From Brachionus rotundiformis (lineage: Eukaryota; Rotifera; Eurotatoria; Ploima; Brachionidae): DNA of 64,000 nt. The position numbers and the translations under genes were made by a program. The stretch spans positions 2,759,961-2,823,960 of the forward strand of contig JAESIW010000137.1 in the NCBI GenBank assembly GCA_016802295.1, in the 5' to 3' direction. The notes below the pieces were generated by a model. That model was not told the origin of the DNA. It made no database searches and saw nothing but the letters and a program-made list of their open reading frames with translations. Of the stretch, positions 1 through 13,348 are shown in pieces. Within the stretch, counting starts at the first letter, position 1. Every line of letters starts with the position of its first letter.

Positions 1-1
1 C

Positions 2-2101
2 AAAGCATGTTCAAATAAGAAAATAATTCTTCTAAATGCTCCAAAAAATCAAATTCTGAGCTTTAATAACAATGAAAAAGTGGAAAATTTCGAAATAAAA
101 ATAAATCATGAACAAAGCTCTGTGTTGCGTATTCCAAATGAGGTTGGTCGAAATGCATCTAGTTCCACAATTAAGTCTTTGGCTGCAGAAAAGATTGACC
201 AAGTTAATCACAATTTGGAAAATGTGGAAAATTTTGATATCGAAATTCTAAATGAGTCTAGATTGAATATAAATGATTATGAGTCTAAATTGGATAATGC
301 TTATAAGAAATCTGTTATTGTATTAGGCGCTGGTATATGCCGAAATTTAAGTCACACTTTTATTGAAAAAGCAGATAGCTTTGATTCGGCAACCGAAATG
401 GAAAGTATAGTGATTAGAAAGGAAGCAAATTATCAAGATTATGTAAATGTGCAAGAACCAGTTAGGGTTATAATGTGCGAAATGCAAGACTCAATTGACT
501 ACTCTTTTAATGAAGATGCTAACGATTTGGTTAATAACAAAATAGAGTCAGCCAAGTTTAAACAAGAATCAGCTATTTTGAATAATAAACCCGACAAGAA
601 ATTTCTTTTATGGTTAAATTATCCAAAATTGGTACAAAATGAGGAAGAAGAAGCCAAGCGTATTGATGAAACATTTGACTACTTGTATGAAAAGGTCGTG
701 GCTGATATTAAATCAAACGAGTGTAGCTTGGAAAAAGATTCGGACCTGGTACATATTGAAAAAGTTCTCAGTTTGTTCATTTCAAATCAAGAACATGTTG
801 AATATAATGAAGAAATTTTAAGATTTTTACCAAATCATAGACCTGAGCTTCAGCGCTTAATCCTAAAACAGAATAAGCCAATCGAATTTGATAAGGCTAA
901 AAAAGAGGCTCTGGAACAGCGAGTTGAACAAAAAGACTTGTCTTTGGAAGAAGATTCTATAGAGGAAATGATTAAGAGTAACTCGGAACTAAGCTCGGAA
1001 AGTAATGATACTAGACCAAGTTCTCGCGTTCTATTCAACAAGTCCAATTTGGCAACCTTTTTCAACCAAGACGAAAATTTGAACCAATTTACTCATTTTG
1101 TACAACCAAGTCAAATAAATAAAGTAACTAATCAGACAATTTTTAATGCGCCCAAGTCTACAAGTTTAGAGCAAAAATTGGAAGAAACTTGGCAGTTGAA
1201 TTCTGAAACTAATTATGGTCATACGACTGAAACTGACTTGGCTACAATTCCAATTATGAAATCTTCTAATTGGAACGATTTAATGACCAGCTCTCAAAAT
1301 GATGAAAATACACTCAGTATTCATACAGATGAAGGCTCATTTTTCGAACAGATTGACAACTATGAAGCAGTGGATAAAATGGAGAATAAAGTTCATTCGA
1401 CACTAATTGATGACAATTTGGATCTATCAGATGATCTGTCAATTAAAATTAGGCAAAAATCAGACAGTGAAAACGACACTGATTCAACTTCCTTATCAGA
1501 GAGCAGTGGTAGAATGCATTTGATTGAATCAGTTGAAGTTTTGACTGGACCAGGTGTACACGACTCGCTCAAAATACAAAAAGTTGACATAAATAGACTT
1601 AAAGTCAAGGAAAAATCCAAATTCCAAAGCAATGATCCAAAGTCACGCTTCAAAGTGAATGTAAAAAAAGAGGAAATTGTAGACTTGCGCCATGAAAATA
1701 AATTAGATGTCAATACCAAACAGGAGTTTGCCAAAAAATTTGTACAACAAATAATCAATTTAAATGCTTCCAAATTGGATACCAATTTGTGTTTGACAGA
1801 TCAGACCGAGAAATCAAATACGGATATAAACTGCATGACATCTAAAAATACCAATGAAATTTTAAATACTTTAACTAATATTAAATGTGATCTGAGTAAA
1901 CACTTTGCCGATTCGCTTATTTGCGAATACGGACCAGATAGTAGCCAGATTGGTGAACAATGCTTAAATATAAACTTAATGGAAGACTTATCAGACAAGG
2001 AAGACTTATTCGAGAATTTCTCTAATCGTTTACACTCGTCGTCCAATTTTGGTGAAAATTTACAAAACGAAAATGCTAAAGAGAGTAAAGTAAGAGACTA
2101 G
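2..2101 (+). CDS. Long disordered protein, 5' end outside window (partial)
   Basis: The reading frame is open from base 2, so the gene starts left of the window; about 699 codons are visible before a TAG at 2099-2101. The product is not recognised. It is rich in Glu, Asp, Ser, Asn and Lys, has no signal peptide or membrane segment and no repeat that I can see, and looks mostly disordered with short helical stretches (for example around QEFAKKFVQQIINL). Ten bases before the stop the sequence reads aaa|gtaaga, a good splice donor in phase 0. The true end of the exon may therefore be 2089, with the gene continuing at 4258 across a 2.17 kb intron (see findings). Composition is very like that of the next coding block. 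Coding status is secure from length; function is unknown. Confidence 0.8.
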   Translation, partial: KACSNKKIILLNAPKNQILSFNNNEKVENFEIKINHEQSSVLRIPNEVGRNASSSTIKSLAAEKIDQVNHNLENVENFDIEILNESRLNINDYESKLDNAYKKSVIVLGAGICRNLSHTFIEKADSFDSATEMESIVIRKEANYQDYVNVQEPVRVIMCEMQDSIDYSFNEDANDLVNNKIESAKFKQESAILNNKPDKKFLLWLNYPKLVQNEEEEAKRIDETFDYLYEKVVADIKSNECSLEKDSDLVHIEKVLSLFISNQEHVEYNEEILRFLPNHRPELQRLILKQNKPIEFDKAKKEALEQRVEQKDLSLEEDSIEEMIKSNSELSSESNDTRPSSRVLFNKSNLATFFNQDENLNQFTHFVQPSQINKVTNQTIFNAPKSTSLEQKLEETWQLNSETNYGHTTETDLATIPIMKSSNWNDLMTSSQNDENTLSIHTDEGSFFEQIDNYEAVDKMENKVHSTLIDDNLDLSDDLSIKIRQKSDSENDTDSTSLSESSGRMHLIESVEVLTGPGVHDSLKIQKVDINRLKVKEKSKFQSNDPKSRFKVNVKKEEIVDLRHENKLDVNTKQEFAKKFVQQIINLNASKLDTNLCLTDQTEKSNTDINCMTSKNTNEILNTLTNIKCDLSKHFADSLICEYGPDSSQIGEQCLNINLMEDLSDKEDLFENFSNRLHSSSNFGENLQNENAKESKVRD

Positions 2102-4245
2102 ATCTAACAACTAATTAATTATTGGGTTTTGTTAAGATAGGGATACTCCATTTTTTTTTTTAATTTAATTTTTACATTAATTTCAAATGATTAATTTTTT
2201 TCATTTTGTCTTTAAGGTACTTTTTTATTAACCAAGTAAAAAACACGTAAAACTTTGCCATTCTAAATTATTTATTATTTGGTGAATGTTATTGGTCCCA
2301 TTTTTATTTTATGTTCACATTATCAAAGCTATTTTATAATTTTTCTAAGATCATTATTTTATTAAATTAAAATTGCTATTCTCTAGCTTTAAAGCTAAGA
2401 ATCGTATAATTCAAAACACGAATCCCGAATTAGTAAAACTATTCCCTCTATCTAAAATTAGAACGAATTTCTTTTTAAAATTTAAAGGTCTTCTCTAATT
2501 CATTATACCACTGTATTTTGTTTTGCACAATTAACATCAAATAAAGAAATTTTTTCCAATACCAGATTTGAACTGTCCTGCAGGTAAAAATGATCCATTT
2601 TTTTTCTCATGTGTTACAGATTGATTCGGGTTCGTGTCGAATTTAAAATTGGTCACTAGTTTAAAGAACTATTTAAGGCTAGCAGCCAAAAAGCTTGATA
2701 AAAAAATCAAATATTTTATCACCAAAGTTTGATTAGAAGCATTTGCTTCAAATTTTTATGTTCTCAAAGCTTAAATGCTACTCTAATTACAATTTAAATA
2801 TGAATTGAAATTTTGATACGATTTACAATGCCTAAGGTCTTCTTGAATCATTTAAATGATAAATTTCAAACTAAAAATTTGTTTTAATATGCTGTGCCTT
2901 AATGTAAAATTATCCAGCATGACGCTCACCTTCAAGCCAGTGTTTGAATAACTTTTAATGCTCACCTATTTTTAAAATATTTATTTTGTGCGAATGAAGC
3001 GTGTATGTGACACTCTACTAATGGTCATTATAGATAAGCACTTAGATTTTAGATATTTTTCATGGATATTTAATGCATTAGAAAAATAAATCCTTAGATT
3101 AAAATCAATATTAACTAATTTGTAGGAGAACTTTATTTATTAGTAATTAAGTTTTTCTCCCGTAGCCACCTCAATTCGAACGCAAACGATTTATCTTCAA
3201 ATATTTTCAAATTAGGTCAAGTAAATTGGTTGCCGTTTCGGCATACGAGTTACCATACAAAAAGAATAACTAATTTTATAAAATAATTGTTCCAACAATA
3301 ATTTTAAACTTTTTCTTAATCCAAGTTTAACTTAAAAACATTTAAAAATAAAATAAATATTAAAATAGTTATTTGTTTTAAAATATTGTTTATTTTGCTC
3401 GAAAATGGCTTTCATTTACTTTATCCTTTAATTAATTAATTAATTTGGAAGTGGTAAAGATTTAAAAAAAACATTTACAGTAGTTACAAAAAAGTTAGTT
3501 TTAACAAGATTAAATTTTGACTTTTTTGTTTATTAAATATCAAACATATTAGAATAATAAGGTTAAGGAGTAATTAAAACAATGTTGATTTGTATATATA
3601 TGGCAAGTGATACGACCATGTTAAAATGAAAAATTTAATTCAAAGATAGTAATTAAAAATGCTTAAATTAAAGTTTTGTTTTGTGGTGCAGTATTAATGT
3701 TTGACTGGACCTTATTGATTGCAAATACTAGGTTAATTCAACACAGACTCGTCTCATTTGATTGGGACTTGAGTCAAAAGTGGTTCGGCTAATTTATAAA
3801 ACTTAATAAGCATTTAAAGTTGAAGAAATAGTGCCTAAAATAATAAATAATATTTACATTCTATTTTAAAATATATTCCCATCAATTTGTATTCATAATG
3901 TTTGCTGATTCAGTACTCTTAGAAATAAAGGTTAGAATAATTTATCGTCCAATTTTAATTTAAAACAGAGCCATTTAGTTAAATAAAGCCAATTAAACTT
4001 GGGCTAGAAAGCTTAATAATATTTTTCAATATAACTAAAGTAAACCTTGGTGAAAAATTTCTTATTTTAGAGTTTAAATGTTTGCTTAGAGTTTAAACAA
4101 TGAATCGGTACAAAAAATTTAAACATAGGCTTGTAATTAAACAGGTAGGTTTGACAAGATGTCTTGTTTGCCAAATAGTTTGAAATTTATCATTAGACAA
4201 AATCCATTATTATCTCTTTTTTTTTGTGTATTTGGTAAATAAACT
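2102..4245. other. AT-rich noncoding stretch, possibly a long intron
   Basis: I see no convincing coding exon, RNA gene or mobile element on either strand. The sequence is almost all A/T with short homopolymer runs. If the donor at 2090 joins the acceptor at 4256-4257 this is one intron; otherwise it is the 3' flank of the first gene plus the promoter of the second. Confidence 0.5.
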
Positions 4246-7200
4246 ATGTTCATAAAGGATAACCAAGTGATTGATATACTTGCTCAAATAGTCAAGCAAC
4301 GGACCTCATCCAGCTATGCATCCGATTCAGAGGATAGTTTGGAAAATTTGAAAAAAAACATTACCATGGACTCGATGCAAAGTTTTTTGGACAATGTGGT
4401 CAAAACAGCTAAGCAAACAATTGATTCAAAAAATGATGATTTAAGTGACGAGGAGACTAGTATCCAAGAAATGGTTTTAATCAATCAAAATTTTTTAAGT
4501 AAATAAAATTTTAAAAGTTTTCCAATGTTCCTAATATTATTTATTTAGACCAAGATGAAAAAAAAATAATAAAACCGGACAAGTACAAAATAAGTACAAT
4601 TAAAGGTAGCTTGTGCGAACCCGATAACTTTGAGGGTGATAAAGTGATAATGATAGATGGCAATTCGATAGCTCGGGTTGTAGAACCGAGCAGTGAAATA
4701 AAGGACTTTGAAGAAGCTGTAGAGATTGTAGATTCGGTAATGATTGACCATACTAGTGAAGATGACAAGTCTACAACTAGTGAAGAGGTTACATTTGAGC
4801 GATGGACTGAAGAAACAAAGCTCATTAAGACTCAAATTTTCAAAAATGGAAATCTGGTCGAGGAAATAGTCAAACAATCCAATCCAGAGCTAATTGGTAA
4901 TATACTTAAAGAAAAGATCATCGAGCGCCATGAACATGTCAAGCACGTGTCCCAAGACGTACTGAAGCGAGTCCGAATCAAATCCCCCGGTCAGTCACGC
5001 CGACAAAGCCTGGATATTCAAGAAATTCTCAACGAAGACCTAGATGGTTCAAATATAATCATTGTGGAGCCGACAATTACCTCCATACGACCAGTATCTG
5101 CCAAAGACAACACCTACTACATTCAACATCAACAAGTCATAACACCAACCCAATCATCAGGTACTTGTAAATGCTTTAAAAACGCTTTAAATACACATCT
5201 ACGCACTTCTACGCTTGATTTTGGCTTTAATAAATCTGACCACTCTTTTTTTAGCACCAAATTACCTTTCTCTAATAATGCTTTAATTAATAATCATTCT
5301 CCTATAATTAACATTGAAAATTTAAAAGACGAGTCTAGTTTAAATAAACCTGAGCCGACGGAAAAACCAACTGATACCACTAGTAATATAAAAACATATT
5401 ACGGTGATCTAAAAGCCGTAAATGTAGATGGTTCAAGCGAAAATATTCTAATCGTTCCAAACGATTCGGACTTAAAACCGAGCTCGCCTAATCCGATCAA
5501 GCCAGAGCAGGAAAAAAAAGACCAAATGATCAAAAATCAATACGAAAAGATAATAAATATAGATAATGAAGAAACAGGTGATTTAAGCAATGAAAGCATT
5601 CGAAACAAAAGCGACAGCATTGTGTCCATAACCACAGATAGCTATGGCAGTATGCAGCGATTCGAAAGACCTTCTAAATCCGAGCTGATTAAGATTCAGC
5701 AAGAGAAACAAAGTCAAATATTTTTCTACGAAGACCAAACTTCTACACTGGACTCAGATAAGAACATATGTGACAAAACAATTGAGGAGTCCACTTTTAA
5801 AGATGCCAATGTGTCCAAGAAAGATGACATGACCGATTTGAGCGAAGACGATAACAACATTTTTAACTCAGAGCCCCAAAAGTCCAGCTCATCACTTGAT
5901 TCTGACAAGAATAGAAAAAGCCTGCCATTGAGACGAGAGTCTTTCGAACTGGCCCAAAAAGACTCGTCCAAGCGCCACAGCATAGCTCGCTCGACCACTT
6001 CGTCTTCTTCATCATCTTTTAGTGCTAATCAGATAATTATCAAGCCTGCCGATTCACCGGCACCCAATTTCAACAAGAGACTCTTGTCCGAGATCAGACC
6101 TGACAATACCGATGACCTAAACGAAAAATCCGATGATGCCAAAATCAACGAAGAGTCAGACTCAGAAACATTGAAGCGTAATTATGAACTTTTGCGCAGA
6201 AAAACCAGTGAACGGGTGCTTAAAAACGACTCGGACAATTTGGACCAAGTCTCATTTATATCTTCCCATTCGATTAAATCCGAGCCGGCCAAACAACCAA
6301 GTGTTCGTCCGACTAAAATTAAAATAGTTAAGAAGCAGAAAAATGCGCCAAAAGATGGCAAATTTCGTTCAGTGTCGCCTGGTTTGATGCGCGGACCGGA
6401 CATGGTCGAAACTATAGAGACTACCACTTCTATGTCATTTATAATGAATAAAAACATAAATTTGGTAACCGAGGAAAAAATAGAAAAGCATGACTCGAAC
6501 CAGACCCAAGGCGCTTTTAAGTCAATACCAATACCAATTCAGGTGCAAACTAGATCAAGATCAGAGCCTAAAATAAAGCCTCAGAATGAGCCCAAGGAAA
6601 TAAAAGTGATGTATAAGGATGAAAAAATTCCTCGTGTTACTTTTCACAAATATGATAGTAACGAGATAATTGCTGTGGTAAATGTGCCTGAGGCAATGGA
6701 GACCAAGACAGTTCAATCTGTGGTTGATAATTATGAGAGTGGCATTAAATCACAGTCGAAAAGTACACCAAATTTGACTGAGCCGCAGAGTATTCGCTCC
6801 AAATTGGACAATTGGAAAAAATGGCCCGAATACACAGTTGACCAAGAGACAGACACTAGTGTTCTATCTAATGATTACAGTCATTGTTGGATAAAAGAAA
6901 CACCCGACTCTCGAGTGGTGTTTAGGAACAACTATGCTAAAGACAAGGACCCGGAGTTTGAGATAGAAATTGAAAAAGTTTTGCCTTTGCATGACCGTAC
7001 CAGGCAAGCGAATGGCCAATACAGCACTCATAGCATTGTGAACACAAATGTAACCCATACTGAAGAAACAGTCGCCACACGCATGTCTTCTGGTTATTTC
7101 AGTGGTGATGAGTTCAGATCACAAATGGCCAGCTACTCGCCAAGCTACTCGACAAGCAATTTTGCCGAGTCGCCGCGCTTATCCGCTACACAATTCAATG

Positions 7201-8216
7201 TGAACAAATTTTTGAACAATCCGTCCAGATCGAGGTCCAAAACGACCACTGCTTTTGACGAATTTAGCCAATTTTACCAAAATCTTGGTCTAGATGACGC
7301 CCTGACGGAAAAAACAACCTCCAAAGACAATCATCAACCAAGCGTCAAAAAGCTAATCGATTCGGACAATTACTCCGATTATTATTACAGAAAATCTGTC
7401 TATTCCAAACAACCAGACAACCAGTATACCAAAAATAGCTCACATGGAAAGTCCTATTTGAACAGAGATGATGCTTCCATTTTGAATATGCAGCGCAAAC
7501 GGTCCAGCTCAATGTCAAATTTAAATAATGAATCAGGAAATTTTTTAATTCTACCAAGTCCGACCAGTGCCGACTATTTGAGAAACAAGACAAGAGAATC
7601 GGCTCTGGTCAATGTGGTAATGAGGCCGAGTAAGACTATCAGTGACATTGAGACAAATCAAATTTTGTATGATGACATGGCTTATCGACAATTGAGAAAG
7701 GACACAGATGCTTTTAAATTGTCACAAATAAAAGCTAATAGACAAAATTTGCCAAACAATTTAACCAATATTACCTCTTTGCCTATTTCTTATGCACCAG
7801 GTCGAAATTCGGTCGGCGATTACTACCAGAATTCGAACGCAGCCAGGACAATAAAAATGATCAAACAAAGGGACGCGTCGAATAGAACCCTTAAGCAAAA
7901 TAGTAAAAGTTCAATCGATTTGGCACATAGGTAAGAAGTAGACCATTTTTTTGGACAAGGTAGCACAGTTTGTGTGTGAATATAACCAAAATGCTCAAAC
8001 CCCCAATTCTATACTTTTTATGCTTTAATAAAATTTATAGAGTTTTGATTGCGGTTTGCACATCCTAAATCCAATTAATTGCTTAAATTAATCTTTATCT
8101 TTTTTTTTTGTTAAAAAAATAGATACTTCAGTAATGAAATCAATCCCGAAATAAATGATTACTATGATAGCTTAAATCATGTGAAAGTGATGAACAGAAA
8201 TTATGGAAACTATTAA
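4246..8216 (+). CDS. Large disordered Ser/Asp/Glu/Lys-rich protein, three exons
   Basis: Exons 4246-4498, 4549-7930 and 8123-8216 join in frame to 1242 codons plus TAA. Intron 1 is 50 nt in phase 1 and intron 2 is 192 nt with donor gtaaga; the last exon encodes a short Asn/Tyr-rich tail. An in-frame stop lies directly upstream of the ATG at 4246, but that ATG could also be intronic sequence of a longer gene beginning before 2101. I do not recognise the family. The middle is low-complexity, with many SxS, RRxS and DSD stretches that could be phosphorylation sites (for example KRHSIARSTTSSSS). There is no membrane segment or signal peptide. Somewhat more conserved-looking parts are an acidic first 150 residues containing the motif RWTEETKLIKTQIFKNG, and a Tyr/Arg/Ser-rich C-terminal third. 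A scaffold or cytoskeletal adaptor is conceivable but not shown. Confidence 0.8.
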
Positions 8217-9938
8217 TTGACTTATTTAATTGAAAAATATATCAGTGAAATATAGAATAGACATATTTTTTTTAAAAGCCCGTGTTTTTTTTATTGTAAA
8301 ATTTAAAAATTGTTTTGTTAAATTATTTTTTTTTGCATATCTTTGGTTAATGCTTTAAAGAATACCTACTTTATTTAGAAAAAAAGTTTTATTTGTATTT
8401 TGTTTTGTCAATTATTTTAATAAACTTATAATTTTTAGTTTTTTATTTTAAAATTTTACTTTAATAAAATAATTTTACTCGCCTCAATAAATGTGATTTT
8501 AGAAATGTAATTCAAAAATTAATTGACCCTGACCAGTTATCTTATATTTCTGTATAGATTCTATTCAATATTGACGAATAACTAAATATAAAGAAATAAA
8601 TCTAAAACTTAAAAAAGCACTTAAAAAATGTAAAAATATATCCGCTAATTAACTCGATAATTTCATTTTTGACAAAATAAAAAAGGAAGACATACGGGAT
8701 TTCACATATTTTTATATAAATATTAGGCAAAAACAGCACTAAGAATCAATTCGATTTAAATTTACCTCTAAATGGCCACTAAGAAATGTAACAAAATAAA
8801 ACTTTAAATTAAAATTTAAAATTTGAAGTTCAAAATTACGATTTTTAATTTTTTAAAATAATAAATAATGGGAATAATTCAAATGGACTCATTCTATTAC
8901 TGAAACGGGCTCATAATTATTTTGGACCCAATAATTATTTATTTTTGGCAAATAAAATTACTAAATAAGAGCTACGAAATGACTTGAACGGTAACAGTTT
9001 TTATTTTAATATTTATTAATTTTTAAATGAAATAAATAAATAGATTTTTTTTATAATCTTATAAAAAATATTTTGAGAATAGTGTAAATAAATTGAAGTA
9101 AAAATAAATTTTTTATAAAAATAATTTAAATTAATTTCGTTGTGCGATCTTTAATCCTGTATTAAAAATCGAAAAATTAAAAAAAATGTATTAGTCACTT
9201 TTAAACATGGGCTCGATGGTCACTGTTGTATGCACCAAAATTAGGCATTTGATTTTCAATGAACTAAGCTCTTCGTAATGGTAAACTGTATTAAATATTT
9301 TATTTTTATTTATTTTGAAGTTTAGAGAGGTGAAAATTACACTAGAAATCACTAGAAATCCCGATAGATTAATTACAAAAATTCCAATTTAAAATATCAA
9401 AAGAAAAAGAAAAAATTAATTTAAATTTTGATTAAAATTTTTAAGTATTACAAGATGATTTTAAGTTTCTTTGAGAAAATATTCAAGTTTATATTTTTTA
9501 AAAAAGGGTTTTAAAAACTCATCGACCTTTCTAGTGATAAGGGTTATTACAAAAAAGTAAATTATTTACTTCGTTCAGTTTTTATCTAATTTTTAAAATT
9601 CAAAATTTTATTAATTTGAATTTTAAAGTTTTAATATTTAAAAAGTAATTTGAAACTCAAAAAAAAATATTTATCATATTATGCAACTGAGCGTATTTTC
9701 CACGAAAAGCGTCATATTGTTTTCAAACTCTAAAGATAAACTTTATAGTAATTTAAACATGTCATTAGATTATTTTTTATTTTTTGAATTTTACTTTGTG
9801 TTTTAATAAAACGATTATTTAAGCTATCATTAAGTTTCTCGCGTATAAATTAACATATTTTTGCTTACATTAATCGCTAATTAAATTATACTTGAAAAAA
9901 TTTCAATTTTAAATGTTTGATTAAAATAATTTAATAAA
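8217..9938. other. Intergenic, no feature seen
   Basis: This is 1.7 kb of A/T-rich sequence between two plus-strand genes. The only structures are a short tandem duplication (actagaaatc twice, near 9341-9360) and possible AATAAA polyadenylation signals after 8216. No gene is supported. Confidence 0.6.
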
Positions 9939-11616
9939 ATGGATGAAAACAATAATGAAGAATTTAATTGTACAGAAATTGATCATGTAAATATTAGACT
10001 AAAAACTAATTTAAAGAAAATAAATACATTCAAAACTAAAGAATATTGATTGTGATTTTAATTTACAATATGTTGAAAGTTTAAAAAATAAAATCGAAAG
10101 ACAGAAGTAAAATGTTTTATCAGATTGATAAAAATTTTATCTATTATTATCAATTTAGAATTGAATTTTTTTACAAAAAAAAAATTGACCTGCTCGAGAA
10201 CCAATTGCTTTATTATCAGTCAGAAAATAAATCTCTTGCTATCCAAAATGAAGAAAACTGCTCATTTTTTAACAAAAAAATTGCCATTTTGGAAGATAGA
10301 TTAAGGTTTTGTTTTATTTATTGGGAAAAAATTTGGAAAAAGATTTTTTTAAGACTCAAGATCGACGAAGCTGAGAGAGAACAAAATTTGAGGATCAATT
10401 TTGCCCAACAAGTACATAACTGTTTTTTGAAGTAAATCAATGTAATTAAAACTACCAAAGGTAACCAATATGCAGGAATATATATCCAAAATAGAATCAG
10501 AAAAATCATTACTTGAAAGTCGTATGACTGAGGCGGGAAAAAATGTAATCCTAAAACTACTTAGAGTAATACAATTTAGGAAAATTTTCCTATTTAGCTT
10601 AATAACTTGACCACTATAAACAATCAACTTAACTCGGAGCTCAATAGGCTAAATTCAGCCTATTCTAAGTACTTTCAAATGGAGAATGAGGTTTCAATTC
10701 AAAGAAAAATAAATATTCATTTAAAATTAATTATATTTAACAGAATAAATTAATATTTGATGCACTCGACGACATTGAAAGAGAGAATACTGAAAACTAC
10801 GACGATTTAGATTATCTTGACCACGATTTTCTGATAAATAAATACAAATCTCTGATAAAAGTAATCATTCATTTTGATGTATCAGTATGACATAATTATT
10901 TTGAAAATTAACTAAAGATATTTTTTTCCCAAAAAAGAGTTTTAAATAAAGTAGAAAATGATTTCAAGCAAAAAGAGAAGGAATTTGAGAATCAGATAGT
11001 TAAACTAACAGCTCAAAATCAAAATTACACAACTCAATTTAATGAAATTCAGCGGGAAAATAGGAGTTTACTTAATGAATTGAAAACAGTAATTATTAGT
11101 TTAGATTTAATGGACTTTTTTGAGTCTTTTTAAACCAAAGGCAACTGAGTATAGAGACATGGCATTAAAGCATAGTGAGAATATGGAAGAAAAATTAGAA
11201 TCATTCAAATATGCATTGACTGATGAGTACAAGAAATCGATGAAAGAATTTTACCGAGAGCTTAATATGTGCATAGATACTTTGGTCAAATTGGTCAATT
11301 ATAGCCAAGATGTGTTCAATAAAAAAAGCAAGTCAATTATGGATGTATCAGCTCTGGATACTCCTTCATTTTGTATTCAATTTAAATTTTAAAATTGAAA
11401 TTATTTTAATTAGCTATTTAAGTTGATGAAAAAAAATGGGATGCAAACTTGCTGTTCAAGAAAGATTTTTGGTCAGGCGAAACTAAAAGACTGCGAGATT
11501 TGAAGCGAAATTATATTGATCTAAAAATAAAGTATCACTTAATTGCGCTGACAGGTTGGTCTTGATTATTTTGGGAAATAATTTGCTTTAATTTTCTATT
11601 TAAAGATATAGATTGA
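9939..11616 (+). CDS. Coiled-coil protein, 11 short exons
   Basis: No single ORF here exceeds 107 codons, but eleven exons chain in phase: 9939-9986, 10042-10106, 10159-10305, 10354-10411, 10461-10544, 10598-10690, 10744-10860, 10918-11088, 11141-11372, 11423-11554 and 11606-11616. The introns are 48-57 nt, and the product is about 385 aa. For exon 5 a second acceptor at 10474-10475 would remove five residues. The protein is hydrophilic, rich in Glu, Lys, Asn, Leu and Gln, and shows heptad-like spacing through nearly its whole length (for example KIDLLENQLLYYQSENKSLA and KIESEKSLLESRMTEA). The C-terminal 45 residues are less repetitive, with Trp, Phe and basic residues. I see no membrane segment or catalytic motif. 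This looks like a centrosomal, ciliary or cytoskeletal coiled-coil protein, but that is inference from structure only and the family is unknown. The consistent phases over ten introns make the model strong. Confidence 0.78.
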
Positions 11617-13348
11617 ACAAGAAGCGTTTTATAAATTTTACAAAATTTGCTAAGTCAAGATTTTTTTGCCTTTTGAAGTATATTTATTTTTCATTTAACT
11701 TATATGATATCTTTTGTCGATGATGGCTTTTTTTTTAAACTAAAATCGACACATTGCATAATAATTATAATTATATACAAAAGAATGTAAAATAAATAAA
11801 ATTAAATAAAAATATTATTTTTTACATGATATGAAATATTTTTTTTAAAAAGAATTCTAGTTAAAGAAATTAATTTTTTTTTGTTGAAAATTTAAAATAT
11901 AATAACTCAAGTGTTGAGCTATGTTCACAGAATAACAAGTGCGCAGTTATCTCGGTTACCTCTGGTTAATTTATTTTTTTCTAAATTATGAGTTTTCAAA
12001 TTTTGTTGAAAAATAACAATTTAAATTTTTTTATCTTTAGTTTGTTTAAATGAATGGGACCTCAAGCTTGTTTAGAAAAAAAAATAAGAATCTAATTCAA
12101 TTACTAATTTTGGTATTGCCACAAATTCGGAAAGAGTTACGTGAGCCCAAAATTATCCCCGAGCATTTTATCTATTTCAAATTTTCATTAACGATAAAGC
12201 AATCTTTTTTATTCAAATCATATAACTCTGGGTTAAACCTTTCATTGAAAAAAGCTTTTTTCAGGCTCACAACTCACCGAAATTCTAAGTTCTAAATAGT
12301 TTTTGTTTTGAAATTAATTTACGAGCTCTATTTTTTATTAAATATGAATTAAAGTTATTAAAATTTTTGTTTACTGCACTTTTTTTGAGTACTTTTCAAG
12401 TTTTTAAGCAATTAAAGAAATAATTGGTCTCATGACCGATTTCATAAGGTTTTAATTTTGAATCGGCTGAAAATTGTCTACATTAGTCGATTACTTGGCG
12501 ATCTTAAGCGCTTAAATATAAGCGTATTTAGCTCGGACTATGCTTTATTCAAGCACAAGTCTTGATCAAGTGCTACCAACCATTAAATTTGCTTTAGGCT
12601 TTTCTAATGAACTTATCATTTTTTCTCCATAAAAAACTATTTTATCGAAATGTTTAAGCTTCGCTTGATTGGTATTTTAAATAAAATTATGTGGTTATGA
12701 AGAGAACATAAGAGAAATATTACCTATGAAAGTTATCTGGGTAAAAAAATTGGCACAACCGGCACCCAATTTATTAAATATCAACTTTCGATTCGAACAT
12801 AGCAATAGCATAGGCGTCAATTAGTTAGATAATAGTTTCAGGATTTGCTTAAATCTCACAAATTTTAGCTAAGAATTCATTAGATTCTATAATTGGCTTT
12901 AAATTTCCAACCAACATACTGAGTGTATAAGAACTTCAAAGATTATCTTAGCTTAAATGTAATTTTAGAGAATTTATTTTAGATAAAGGCGGTAAGAAAT
13001 ATTCAATTAATGCTTGATTCATGGCATTTGGTCAAGTCTAGGTCATTATTTATTTACTTTTAATAAATTTTATTTTTATTTTTTTAAATAGAGCTTTTTT
13101 TTAATAAAGGAAAGGAAAATTTATAGCACCGTTCTGTAAAAACAAAATATTTATATTAGTTTGTATATTTTGTTTTTATTAAATAATTTGAAGAAAACAA
13201 ACAAGCGAGCATAGATCGAGTGCTCTAATCATCTAAAGCAGATAGGGTTTAAACAAATTATTTTCAATAATATCACATTATCTATAAGAACAAATCGTTA
13301 GCATTATCTATTGGAAATATCGTTAGTTGTTTTTTGATTTTCGAGAAT
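11617..13348. other. Intergenic, no supported gene
   Basis: This is 1.7 kb of A/T-rich sequence. An 81-codon open frame at 12050-12295 has no usable splice context and a composition typical of random AT sequence, so I do not call it. Nothing else stands out. Confidence 0.55.

Noticed and set aside
12050..12295. 81-codon plus-strand frame
   Set aside because: Composition is typical of random AT sequence, with no splice partner and no motif.
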